Part shown: piece by piece, positions 45,744-54,304 of the stretch
Numbering within the stretch: position 1 is the stretch's first letter
Layout: every line of letters begins with the position of its first letter
Assembly (NCBI RefSeq): GCF_004851605.1
Contig: NZ_CP031093.1
Span: 1,612,001 to 1,676,000 of the forward strand
DNA: 64,000 nucleotides
From: Hydrocarboniclastica marina
GTDB lineage: Bacteria > Pseudomonadota > Gammaproteobacteria > Pseudomonadales > Oleiphilaceae
Direction: 5' to 3'
Translations under genes and position numbers: made by a program
Notes under the pieces: model-generated
The model's database searches: none
The model's input: the letters and a program-made list of their open reading frames with translations, nothing else
Told to the model about the DNA's origin: nothing

Positions 45744-47651
45744 ATGACGGTCGAAACACAGAAAGAAACCCTGAGCTTCCAGACTGAAGTGAAGCAGTTG
45801 CTTCACCTGATGATTCATTCGCTGTACTCCAATAAAGAGATATTCCTGCGGGAACTGGTATCGAACGCGTCCGACGCGTTGGACAAACTTCGCTTCAAAT
45901 CTCTTAGCCAGGCCGACCTGGTCGAGGACGATGCCGAGCTGAAAATCCGGCTGGATTTCGACGCCGCGGCGGGCACAATCACTCTTTCGGATAACGGCAT
46001 CGGCATGAGCCGGCAGGACGTCATCGAGAACCTCGGGACCATTGCCCGCTCCGGCACCGCTGACTTCATCCAGAATCTCTCCGGTGACCAGAAGAAGGAC
46101 TCCAAACTGATCGGTCAGTTTGGGGTGGGCTTCTACTCTGCATTTATCGTGGCGAACCGCGTCGAGGTTCTGACGCGCAAAGCCGGCGCACCTGCTGAAG
46201 AGGGCGTCCACTGGGATTCCACTGGTAACGGCGAATTTACTATTGGTGCGGTCGAGCTAGCCGAACGCGGCACGACAATTATCCTGCACCTGAAGGACGA
46301 GGAGAAAGAGTTTGCCGACGGTTACCGTCTTCGCAGCCTGATCAAAAAGTACTCAGATCATATTTCTTTCCCGGTCGTGATGAAGTCTGAACCCCAGGAG
46401 ACGGAAGAAGGCAAAGAGGCCGAGGCGCCCCAGGATGAGACTGTCAATGAAGCGACTGCGCTATGGACTTTGCCTCGCAATGAAATCAAGGACGACGAGT
46501 ACAAAGCCTTCTATAAGCACGTCGCCCATGACTTTGAAGACCCGCTGACCTGGTCCCACAACCGTGTGGAAGGCGCGTTGGACTACACCAGCCTACTGTA
46601 TATTCCTGCCCGTGCGCCTTTTGACCTCTATAACCGCGACGCGCCCCGCGGGCTCAAGCTCTACATCCAGCGCGTCTTTATCATGGACGACGCGGAGCAG
46701 TTCCTGCCGCTCTACCTGCGCTTCGTCAAAGGCGTAATCGACAGCAATGACCTGTCCCTTAACGTCTCCAGGGAAATTCTTCAGAACGACAAGACCGTTG
46801 ACACCATCCGTACTGCGTTGAGCAAGCGCGTTTTGGACATGCTCAAGAAATTGGCGGCCAACGAGCCTGAGCAGTACCAGAAGTTCTGGGATGAGTTCGG
46901 TCAGGTTCTCAAGGAAGGCCCTGCGGAAGACTTCTCCAACAAGGATAAGATCGCCAAGCTGCTTCGCTTCTCGACAACGCAGACTGGCGAGGCGGCCCAG
47001 ACCGTATCTCTGGACGACTATATCGGGCGCATGCGCGAAGGCCAGGAAAAGATCTACTACATCACCGCTGACAGCCACACCGCAGCCAAGAGCAGCCCGC
47101 ACCTGGAGGTTTTCCGCAAGAAAGGTGTCGAGGTTCTGATTCTGTCCGATCGTATTGATGAGTGGATGATGAACTACCTCAGCGAATACGACGGCAAGTC
47201 ATTCCAGGATGTCGGCCGTGGCTCGCTGGACCTGGGCAGTGTCGAAACAGAAGAGGACAAGAAGGAAGTCGAGAAGGCGGCGGAAGAGCACAAACCTCTG
47301 CTAGAGCGTCTGAAAAAGGCGCTAGAGGACCGGGTTCAGGATGTCCGCGTCACCAAGCGCCTGACTGACTCGCCGGCTTGTCTGGTGGTGGGCGACTTCG
47401 ACATGGGAGCCCAGATGCGCAAGATCATGGCCGCTGCGGGGCAGAAGGTACCTGACAGCAAACCGATCTTCGAAGTGAACGTGGAGCATCCGCTGGTGCA
47501 ACGGCTCGAAAGCGCCGATGGTGACGAACGCTTCAACGATCTGGCCACGGTGCTCCTGGACCAGGCAACCCTGGCCAGCGGCGAGCAATTGGAAGACCCG
47601 GGATCTTATGTAACCCGCCTCAACCGACTGCTGCTGGAACTCTCTCGGTAA
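45744..47651 (+). CDS. htpG: Chaperone protein HtpG (bacterial Hsp90)
   Basis: ATP-dependent cytoplasmic chaperone. 635 residues. The Bergerat/GHKL ATPase fold is at the N-terminus: [44 protein letters not shown] and GTTIILHL; the middle domain has the catalytic loop Arg region ([14 protein letters not shown]), and the C-terminal dimerisation domain follows. AAGGAG precedes the ATG. Heat control is directly visible as a consensus sigma-32 promoter. Confidence 0.98.
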
Positions 47652-47653
47652 GC

Positions 47654-47674
47654 GGGCCCGGCCGCCCCGGGCCC
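47654..47674 (+). terminator. GC hairpin directly after htpG
   Basis: GGGCCCGG (47654-47661), 5-base loop, CCGGGCCC (47667-47674), starting two bases after the htpG stop. There is no T-run. Confidence 0.5.
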
Positions 47675-47720
47675 AGCAGTGGCCTGGGGCGGAAACCGAT
47701 ATCCAGCCGACGTGCTGAAA

Positions 47721-47975
47721 ATGGCCCATCTACAGGAGCCACCGGACACCTTGGCCCAAAGCATCATTGTTGATCTTCGGATTTCCGCAGACGAATGGCT
47801 TCGGCTTTACCGTGGCGAAGCGCTGGATGTCGTCGCGCGAGCGCGTGATGGCCGGAGCGTCCGGTTTCCGGCACGTATTCTACGGCCGTTTGTCAGGCAT
47901 GACGGCATCAGTGGCGCTTTTCTGATCGAGTTTGGACAGGACGGGAAGTTTCAGTCAGTGGAACGGATGGGGTAG
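47721..47975 (+). CDS. DUF2835 family protein
   Basis: 84 residues. Matches the small DUF2835 pattern: IIVDLRISADEWLRLYRG, ARDGRSVRFPARILRPFV, then GAFLIEFG. Probably a small soluble beta-rich protein; no function is known. The start is uncertain: ATG 47721 has no ribosome site, while a TTG at 47751 follows AGGAG by 12 bases and would give a 74-residue protein closer to the family norm. Confidence 0.75.
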   Translation: MAHLQEPPDTLAQSIIVDLRISADEWLRLYRGEALDVVARARDGRSVRFPARILRPFVRHDGISGAFLIEFGQDGKFQSVERMG

Positions 47976-48015
47976 GGGTCAGTCGGTATATAACCGACCA
48001 GTGCCATGGGCGACT

Positions 48016-48594
48016 TCAATTTCTGACGAAGTAGTACTTATCCCACGCGTTCATGACTCTCTCCGGATACCAGGTTTTACCTAAGCTCCCGTTATAGCGG
48101 GCCAACGCGCGGGTAAGGTTGCCCTTTTCAATGTCCAGGTAGTGCCTGAGGATTGTCGAGCCGTAGCGCAGGTTGGTCTTGATCTGGGTGAGGTTGTCAT
48201 CCGGGCGGCCTATTTCGTTTTTCCAGAAGGGCATGACCTGCATGAGCCCCTGCGCGCCGGCGGACGAGACAGCAAAACGGTCGTAGAGACTTTCCACATG
48301 GATCAGGGCCAGCAGCAGCTCGGGTTCCAGATCGATGCGCTGTGCCTCCTGATGAATCAGACGAAGAATTTCAAGGCGCTCGTCGTCGTCCTTGATCCAG
48401 CTACGGGTACGCCCTGACATATCGACTAACCAGACCTCGGCGTCGAACCGGTCTTCGAAGCTGGTAGCGCCTTCAATGGTCTGCTTCAGCACGGCCCGCA
48501 GTTCACTATCCGGGGTCTGGGCAACGACGGGTGTGACCGACAGCAGCAGTGCTGAGCAAACCAGGGCTTTAAGAACGGCGTGCTTTCGAGTCAT
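48016..48594 (-). CDS. Lytic transglycosylase (SLT domain)
   Basis: 192 residues. A signal peptide (MTRKHAVLKALVCSALLLSVTP, cleavage near VVAQ) is followed by a linker and a family-1 SLT domain with the catalytic glutamate E101 in LIHVESLYDRFAVSSAGAQG, then LMQVMP, NLRYGSTIL and ALARYNGS. It cleaves peptidoglycan between MurNAc and GlcNAc with 1,6-anhydro formation. The frame opens further upstream, but the ATG at 48594 starts the signal peptide. It is in the same direction as proS and 119 bases downstream of it. Confidence 0.93.
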   Translation of the reverse strand: MTRKHAVLKALVCSALLLSVTPVVAQTPDSELRAVLKQTIEGATSFEDRFDAEVWLVDMSGRTRSWIKDDDERLEILRLIHQEAQRIDLEPELLLALIHVESLYDRFAVSSAGAQGLMQVMPFWKNEIGRPDDNLTQIKTNLRYGSTILRHYLDIEKGNLTRALARYNGSLGKTWYPERVMNAWDKYYFVRN

Positions 48595-48713
48595 CGGTTC
48601 ACATGCGGTCGTGAAATATGTGGAGGGCAGTGCTTGGGTTAAAGATAGCAGCAACGCACGAAGCCGCAATCAAACCGCGTGCGTTTGCTCCTGTACTGGA
48701 CCGCAGAGTTGCG

Positions 48714-50435
48714 TTAGATGCGCGCTTGCACAAAGGCGACAATCTCCGCAATCGCCACATCCTGCGATTCTCCGTCCCGGCGCCCCTTGTACTCCACACT
48801 GCCCGTCTTGAGCCCGCGGTCGCCAATGACTATACGGTGGGGGATGCCTATCAGCTCAAGATCGGCGAATTTGACGCCTGGCCGCTCGTTGCGGTCGTCC
48901 AGAAACACATCGCAGCCTGCCGCGCGCAACTGCTGGTAGAGTGACTCAGCAGCGTCCCGGACTGGCTCCGACTTATGGCCGTTAAGCGTAACCACGGCCA
49001 CATCGAATGGCGCCAAAGCCCGGGGCCAGATGATCCCGTTGTCGTCGTGATTCTGCTCTATCGCCGCGGCAACGATGCGGGTCACGCCGATACCATAGCA
49101 GCCCATATCGACAGTGACTGCCTTGCCGTTCTCGTCAAGCACGTTGGCGTTGAGGGCCTGGCTGTACTTCTTGCCCAGCTTGAAGACGTGACCGACCTCG
49201 ATGCCGCGCTTGATTTCGTAAACGCCTTTGCCGTCCGGGCTGGGTTCGCCTTCCACAATATTGCGCAGGTCGGCACACTGGCCCAGGGGAAGGTCGCGCT
49301 CCCAGTTGACGCCAGTCAGGTGAATGCCCTCGCGGTTGGCACCGCAGACAAAATCGGCCAGATGGGCAGCGCTGTAGTCCACTATGGTCGTGAAGGGTAA
49401 ATTGACCGGGCCGAGTGAGCCCGGGCCGCAACCCACGGCGGCAGTGATTTCCTCGTCACTGGCAAATACGAGAGGCTCTGCGACCTCGGGCAGGTTCTCT
49501 GCTTTTATCTCGTTAAGCTGGTGATCACCGCGTAGTATCAGTGCCACCAGTGGCGCCGGCGCGTCGTCTGCTTTTGCTACGCCCCGGACGATCAACGTTT
49601 TGACTGATTGTTCCGCGAGCGTGCCCAGGAACTCTGAAACTGCGTCGATGGTTTTCTGCCCAGGCGTGGCCACTTCCTCAAGCTGCCTCGAGGGCTCGGG
49701 GCGAGCGCCGGACGGTGCGAGCGCTTCGGCTTTCTCTATGTTGGCGGCATAGCTGCCCCCGGAGCTGAACGCGATGGCATCTTCGCCCGAGCTTGCCAGA
49801 ACATGAAACTCGTGGGAGGCGCTGCCGCCGATGCTGCCGGAATCAGCCTGCACGGCGCGGAATTCGAGGCCAAGGCGGGTGAAAATCCGCGTATAGGCGT
49901 CATACATGACCTGATAGGTCTCATCCAGTGATTCTGCGTTGGCGTGGAACGAGTAGGCATCTTTCATGATGAATTCACGCGAGCGCATGACGCCGAAGCG
50001 GGGGCGGCGCTCGTCACGGAACTTGGTCTGGATCTGGTAGAAGTTTACTGGCAACTGCTTGTAGCTTTTGAGCTCATTGCGCACAAGGTCCGTGATCACT
50101 TCCTCATGAGTCGGGCCGACGCAGAACTCGCGCCCGTGGCGATCCTTGAGTCTCAGGAGCTCATCCCCGTATTGTTGCCACCGACCGGACTCCTGCCAGA
50201 GCTCAGCCGGCTGAACCGCGGGCATCAGCACTTCCTGAGCGCCGGCGTTGTCCATCTCCTCTCGCACAATGTGTTCCACCTTGCGTAACACCTTGAGCCC
50301 GAGCGGCAGCCAGCTATAAAGCCCCGACGCGAGTTTGCGTATCATGCCGGCGCGAAGCATCAGCTGGTGGCTGATCACTTCTGCATCGGCAGGTGTTTCT
50401 TTAAGGGTGGCAATTAAAAAGCGGCTAGCTCGCAT
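48714..50435 (-). CDS. proS: Prolyl-tRNA synthetase
   Basis: Class II synthetase charging tRNA-Pro. 573 residues of the bacterial form with the editing (INS) domain between motifs 2 and 3: motif 1 [15 protein letters not shown], motif 2 [24 protein letters not shown] from about 225-390, motif 3 [16 protein letters not shown], then the anticodon-binding domain with [13 protein letters not shown]. The INS domain hydrolyses Ala-tRNA-Pro. The ATG at 50435 gives the normal N-terminus [15 protein letters not shown]. Confidence 0.98.
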   Translation of the reverse strand: MRASRFLIATLKETPADAEVISHQLMLRAGMIRKLASGLYSWLPLGLKVLRKVEHIVREEMDNAGAQEVLMPAVQPAELWQESGRWQQYGDELLRLKDRHGREFCVGPTHEEVITDLVRNELKSYKQLPVNFYQIQTKFRDERRPRFGVMRSREFIMKDAYSFHANAESLDETYQVMYDAYTRIFTRLGLEFRAVQADSGSIGGSASHEFHVLASSGEDAIAFSSGGSYAANIEKAEALAPSGARPEPSRQLEEVATPGQKTIDAVSEFLGTLAEQSVKTLIVRGVAKADDAPAPLVALILRGDHQLNEIKAENLPEVAEPLVFASDEEITAAVGCGPGSLGPVNLPFTTIVDYSAAHLADFVCGANREGIHLTGVNWERDLPLGQCADLRNIVEGEPSPDGKGVYEIKRGIEVGHVFKLGKKYSQALNANVLDENGKAVTVDMGCYGIGVTRIVAAAIEQNHDDNGIIWPRALAPFDVAVVTLNGHKSEPVRDAAESLYQQLRAAGCDVFLDDRNERPGVKFADLELIGIPHRIVIGDRGLKTGSVEYKGRRDGESQDVAIAEIVAFVQARI

Positions 50436-50603
50436 GAAATTTCCCTGGGGTGCCTGGAGTTGGGTATTGGTTCGATCTGGCGTGAGCGGCGCGGTGGGCA
50501 GCCGATTACCATAATGACGAGGGTATTCTACGAAGCTGTTGCCGGGAGGTACAGCGGTGGCGTGCAGACGGCCAGTCTATTAAGGCACGGCTTGCCGGTT
50601 TGA

Positions 50604-50629
50604 TGAGGCGGCCGCCTCAAAGTTGAGGC
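50604..50629. repeat. Overlapping palindromes between the MvaT-like gene and proS
   Basis: TGAGGCGGCCGCCTCA (50604-50619) is a 16-bp perfect palindrome. Its right arm can also pair as GCCTCAA-AG-TTGAGGC (50614-50629). Likely the 3' end of the MvaT-like transcript or a regulatory site upstream of proS; no T-run. Confidence 0.4.
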
Positions 50630-50683
50630 TGGCATCACCTGGGGCTGCAGGCCTCACCGCAGACCCGGGCGAAAGCGCCAACC

Positions 50684-51028
50684 CTATTTTATACGCCAGG
50701 TCTGGACTGTCAGCCTGCCGTGACGCTTACGCCACTCGTTCAGCGTCTGATGGTTGAAACCGCGGCTCTTCACGACCTCCCGAGTGTAGGGATTGCGGAA
50801 TACCTTGAGTGGCGTTAGGGGGCGAGTACGGTCTGTTCCGGCATCAGGGTGGGCGACGACGAGTATCTCTGCGGCCTGCTGCGCGCTAAGCCCGTGTTCC
50901 GACAGAAGTTGCTCTATGGCCAGATAGAATTCGGTGTCAGTGTCTTGCTCCGTTTGCTCATCCAGTGCCCGTAATTCCCGGGCGAGCATATGTTCCAGCG
51001 ACTTTTCCTTAAGAGCTGCATTTGTCAT
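50684..51028 (-). CDS. MvaT-like nucleoid/xenogeneic-silencing protein
   Basis: 114 residues. An N-terminal helical part (ALKEKSLEHMLARELRALDEQ) could form the oligomerising coiled coil, followed by LLSEHGLSAQQAAEILVVAHPDA and a C-terminal domain FRNPYTREVV, FNHQTLNEWRKRHG that parallels the MvaT/MvaU DNA-binding domain (NPHTGEVIETKGGNHKTLKEW). In MvaT a Gly-Gly-Asn segment enters the minor groove; here the equivalent is GFN, so the first glycine is followed by a phenylalanine. Function as an AT-rich DNA silencer is inferred. AGGAAG precedes the ATG. Confidence 0.65.
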   Translation of the reverse strand: MTNAALKEKSLEHMLARELRALDEQTEQDTDTEFYLAIEQLLSEHGLSAQQAAEILVVAHPDAGTDRTRPLTPLKVFRNPYTREVVKSRGFNHQTLNEWRKRHGRLTVQTWRIK

Positions 51029-51215
51029 GGGTACTTCCTGTCATCCTCTCTGGTTGTTGTTGGAAATTGCCGCCGGGTTGCGGCAGCGCGTCCTGCCTGC
51101 GTATTGATGGCTTGAACCGGCCTGTAACCAGACCGCCAGCTGGGTCCATTACACCATACGCGTTGTCGTGCTGGGGTTAAGAAACTGTAGGGCGAGCTCT
51201 TCCGCTGTTCTGGCA

Positions 51216-51683
51216 TCAGAAAATGCCGGCGTCGAGACCAGCAGCGAGATACGTGCCCAACTCCTCGCAATCGGTGAGGAACGTCTCTTTGAATTCGCCC
51301 TGGCAGAGAAGCGGCGCTCGCACCGCGCCCCAGCGCAACCCGGTTGCGATGCTCTCAACGGCACGGCGGGTGCCGGTGCCGTCGTGGCCCGCACGTATGT
51401 AGAGCGCATAAGGCTTGCCTTGGGTTCGTTCAAGGCAGGGGTAGTAGCTTCTGTCAAAGAAGTCCTTGAGCGCACCGCTCATGTACCCCAGATTTTCTGT
51501 CGTCCCCAGTATCAAGGCATCAGCCACCAGAACATCCTCCGGTCCCGCCTCCAGCGGTGGCTTGAAACTTACCTCAACCCCCTCCACGTCAGGGTGCCGG
51601 GCGCCTTTGAGGACCGCGTCCAGCATACGGTGGGTGTTCGGCGAAGGCGCGTGCGCAACGACTAACAGGTTTTTTCGGGCCAT
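51216..51683 (-). CDS. Flavodoxin-family NAD(P)H-dependent reductase
   Basis: 155 residues. FMN-binding flavodoxin-like fold: NLLVVAHAPSPNTHRMLDAV is the phosphate loop, ILGTTENLGYMSGALKDFFDRSYY is the flavin-ring loop with YMSG and the following aromatic pair, then RAGHDGTGTRRAVESI. Likely a small NAD(P)H:FMN or quinone reductase. The ATG at 51683 is preferred to 51698 because GGGAG lies six bases upstream. The partner is not known. Confidence 0.82.
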   Translation of the reverse strand: MARKNLLVVAHAPSPNTHRMLDAVLKGARHPDVEGVEVSFKPPLEAGPEDVLVADALILGTTENLGYMSGALKDFFDRSYYPCLERTQGKPYALYIRAGHDGTGTRRAVESIATGLRWGAVRAPLLCQGEFKETFLTDCEELGTYLAAGLDAGIF

Positions 51684-51835
51684 AGCCTGCTCCCTCATGA
51701 AAGCTAATATGAATGTCCCGTGCAGTTGTTTCGGTCGCCGTATACTCAGCCTCGGTCATGCAGCCCATGCTAGCCGCGTGGAATAGCCTCTGCGGGACGA
51801 CCAGCGCAGGGTGAACAAACTGATTGCGCCGAAAA

Positions 51836-52339
51836 CTAAAGATATCCCAGCGGCAACTCGGTGTTGTCAACAACCCGGCGGAGCACAAAGCTGGAGTGTA
51901 CTCCGCTGACCCCGGGAATGCGGGTGACTTTGTCCAGCAAAAAATGCTGGTAGGCATCCATATGGGGCACGACCACCTTGAGCATGTAGTCTGCCTCCTG
52001 ACCCGTGACCAGGTAACATTCCTGCACCTCCGGAAACGTGGCAACCTGCTGCTCGAACGCCTCGAATCGCTCAGGCGTATGCCGGTCCATGCCGATCTGA
52101 ATAATGACTGTTAAGGTGAGCCCCAGCTTTTTACGCTCCAGCAAGGTTACGCGCCGCAGGATAATGCCGGCATCTTCCAGGGCTCGCACCCGCCGGGAAC
52201 AGGGAGAGGGCGACAGCCCTACCTGTTCCGCGAGCTGTTGGTTGGTCAAGCTGCCATCGCGCTGAAGCAGCTCCAGGATTCTGCGGTCGGTACGATCCAG
52301 CTTGATAAGTTTTTCGTCTGTCGTCATGAGTTTGGTCAT
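51836..52339 (-). CDS. Lrp/AsnC family transcriptional regulator
   Basis: 167 residues. N-terminal winged helix-turn-helix (LDRTDRRILELLQRDGSLTNQQLAEQVG, LSPSPCSRRVRALEDAG) joined to a C-terminal RAM/ACT-like ligand domain (VQECYLVTGQEADYMLKVVVPHMDAY). Lrp-type regulators sense amino acids such as leucine, and the divergent neighbour is leuA, so leucine or branched-chain control is an attractive inference. The start is uncertain: ATG 52339 is used; TTG 52348 and ATG 52327 are alternatives and none has a clear ribosome site. A 13-bp palindrome sits directly at the start. Confidence 0.88.
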   Translation of the reverse strand: MTKLMTTDEKLIKLDRTDRRILELLQRDGSLTNQQLAEQVGLSPSPCSRRVRALEDAGIILRRVTLLERKKLGLTLTVIIQIGMDRHTPERFEAFEQQVATFPEVQECYLVTGQEADYMLKVVVPHMDAYQHFLLDKVTRIPGVSGVHSSFVLRRVVDNTELPLGYL

Positions 52340-52343
52340 TTTA

Positions 52344-52356
52344 GCCAATTATTGGC
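52344..52356. promoter_or_regulatory. Palindromic operator candidate at the lrp-like start
   Basis: GCCAAT-T-ATTGGC, perfect 6-bp arms around one base, followed by AT-rich DNA up to leuA. The position suits autoregulation by the Lrp-like protein. Confidence 0.5.
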
Positions 52357-52563
52357 CGAATTATGGCTGATTCCGCTAAATCTAAGCTAAAAATACTAAA
52401 AAACGCAAACAGATAGCGCGATGTTTGTCGTAAACTGTCCGTATTATCGAATCAGGTCTTGGGTGCTGGCGGACCGCGTCGCCGGTACAGGCGTTACGGC
52501 TTGTGTGCCGGAACGTACAAAACCCAGGAGCCGGATCGAGATTTTTCCCAGAGGATATGAAAA

Positions 52564-54240
52564 ATGGCTTTCGACCACCGCAAGTATCGCCCGTTTACGC
52601 CCATCCGTAAGACAGACCGTCGCTGGCCCGACCGCGTTATCGAGCGCGCGCCGACCTGGTGCGCGGTGGATCTGCGCGACGGTAATCAGGCGCTGGTGAA
52701 GCCAATGAATATCCATCAGAAGCAGCGTCTTTTCGATCTTCTCGTAAAACTGGGTTTCAAACAGATCGAGATCGGGTTTCCCTCTGCCAGCCAACCCGAC
52801 TTCGACTTCTGCCGCAAGCTGATCGAGGAAGACCGGGTGCCGGAAGATGTCCAGATTCAGGCATTGACCCAGGCCCGCCCAGAGCTGATCGCGCGTACCT
52901 ACGAAGCGCTCAAGGGCGCCAGGAAAGCCATCGTTCATGTCTATAATTCGACCTCTACGGTGCAGCGTGAGCAGGTCTTCAATCTTGATCGTGCCGGTAT
53001 CTGTGACATTGCCCGCAAAGGGGCGGAGATGGTGCGCGACCACGCGCGCGACTACCCAGACACAGACTGGACCTTCCAATACTCACCGGAAAGCTTCACC
53101 GGGACCGAACTGGACTTCGCCAAGGAAGTCGTGGACGCGGTGACGGACGTATGGCGGCCGGACCAGGGTCAGAAAGTTATCCTGAATCTGCCCGCAACCG
53201 TAGAGATGGCGTCGCCGAATGTGTTTGCCGACCAGATCGAGTGGATTTGCGACAATATCAATTACCGCGAACATTTGAGTATCAGCGTGCACACCCATAA
53301 CGATCGTGGTTGCGGTGTCGCGGCAGCGGAGCTGGCGGTGATGGCCGGGGCTGACCGGGTTGAAGGCACGTTGCTGGGTAACGGCGAGCGCACCGGTAAC
53401 ATGGACCTGGTGACCATGGCCATGAACCTGTACTCCCAAGGCATTGATCCGGAGGTGGACCTTTCCGGTATGGCGGAGATCATCGAGACGGTCGAAGCCT
53501 GTACCGAGATAAGCACTCATCCCCGTCACGCCTACGCCGGTGAGCTGGTCTTTACGGCCTTCTCGGGAAGCCACCAGGATGCCATCCGCAAGTGTCTTTC
53601 ACGGCGCAAGGACGGCGATGTCTGGAACGTTGCCTATCTGCCGATCGACCCACGCGACCTGGGTCGCAGGTACGAGGAGGTGGTAAGGATCAACAGTCAG
53701 TCCGGTAAGGGCGGTGTCGCCCACGTGCTGGAACGCGACTACGACATAAGTTTGCCGCGCTGGTTACAGATCGAGTTTGCCCGCGTCGTCCAGAAGGAAG
53801 CCGAAGGCGAGGGTGGTGAGATCGACTCCTTCAGTATTCACAAACTGTTCGACAGGGATTACTTGCAGGTGCCGAAGGGCTGGCGGCTTCGCACCTACGA
53901 CCTGCATCGGACAGATGCAGGCGTGCAGGCCAGGATAGAGTTCGGTAACGGCACCAGCTCAGTCCTGAACGGTCAGGGGCAGGGGGCACTTGAGGCCTTG
54001 GCGGAAGCGCTTGAGAAACGATACGGCGTTAAAATAGTGATCGAAGCCTACGATGAATTTGCCCTTGGGGAAGGAACCAGCGCCAATGCCATGGCCTGTA
54101 TTCGGGCGCAGATCGATGGCGAGCTCTATAGCGCCGCGGCGTTAGCCGAGGATACAACATCAGCCAACCTGCAGGCGCTCCTCTCGGCGGTGGCGCGCAA
54201 GGTTGAAGCCGCCGCGGTGGATACCGCCGCCGTAGGCTGA
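52564..54240 (+). CDS. leuA: 2-isopropylmalate synthase
   Basis: First committed step of leucine synthesis: acetyl-CoA plus 2-ketoisovalerate. 558 residues, the longer LeuA form. TIM barrel with WCAVDLRDGNQALVKPM (metal and catalytic Arg), EIGFPSASQPDFDF, SVHTHNDRGCGVAAAELAVMAG (metal His pair), GNGERTGNMD; the C-terminal regulatory domain (from about 440) should confer leucine feedback. AGAGGA precedes the ATG. Divergent from the Lrp-like gene, 224 bases apart. Confidence 0.96.
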   Translation: MAFDHRKYRPFTPIRKTDRRWPDRVIERAPTWCAVDLRDGNQALVKPMNIHQKQRLFDLLVKLGFKQIEIGFPSASQPDFDFCRKLIEEDRVPEDVQIQALTQARPELIARTYEALKGARKAIVHVYNSTSTVQREQVFNLDRAGICDIARKGAEMVRDHARDYPDTDWTFQYSPESFTGTELDFAKEVVDAVTDVWRPDQGQKVILNLPATVEMASPNVFADQIEWICDNINYREHLSISVHTHNDRGCGVAAAELAVMAGADRVEGTLLGNGERTGNMDLVTMAMNLYSQGIDPEVDLSGMAEIIETVEACTEISTHPRHAYAGELVFTAFSGSHQDAIRKCLSRRKDGDVWNVAYLPIDPRDLGRRYEEVVRINSQSGKGGVAHVLERDYDISLPRWLQIEFARVVQKEAEGEGGEIDSFSIHKLFDRDYLQVPKGWRLRTYDLHRTDAGVQARIEFGNGTSSVLNGQGQGALEALAEALEKRYGVKIVIEAYDEFALGEGTSANAMACIRAQIDGELYSAAALAEDTTSANLQALLSAVARKVEAAAVDTAAVG

Positions 54241-54254
54241 GACTTCGGCGATCC

Positions 54255-54294
54255 GCAACAGGACCCGGCGCTGGATCAAGCCGTGTCCTGTTGC
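54255..54294. terminator. Hairpin after leuA
   Basis: GCAACAGGAC (54255-54264) and GTCCTGTTGC (54285-54294) are 10-bp perfect arms with an inner CGGC/GCCG pair (54266-54269 / 54280-54283). It lies between convergent leuA and the GT4 gene. T-run absent. Confidence 0.55.
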
Positions 54295-54304
54295 AGTCTG
54301 GCGG

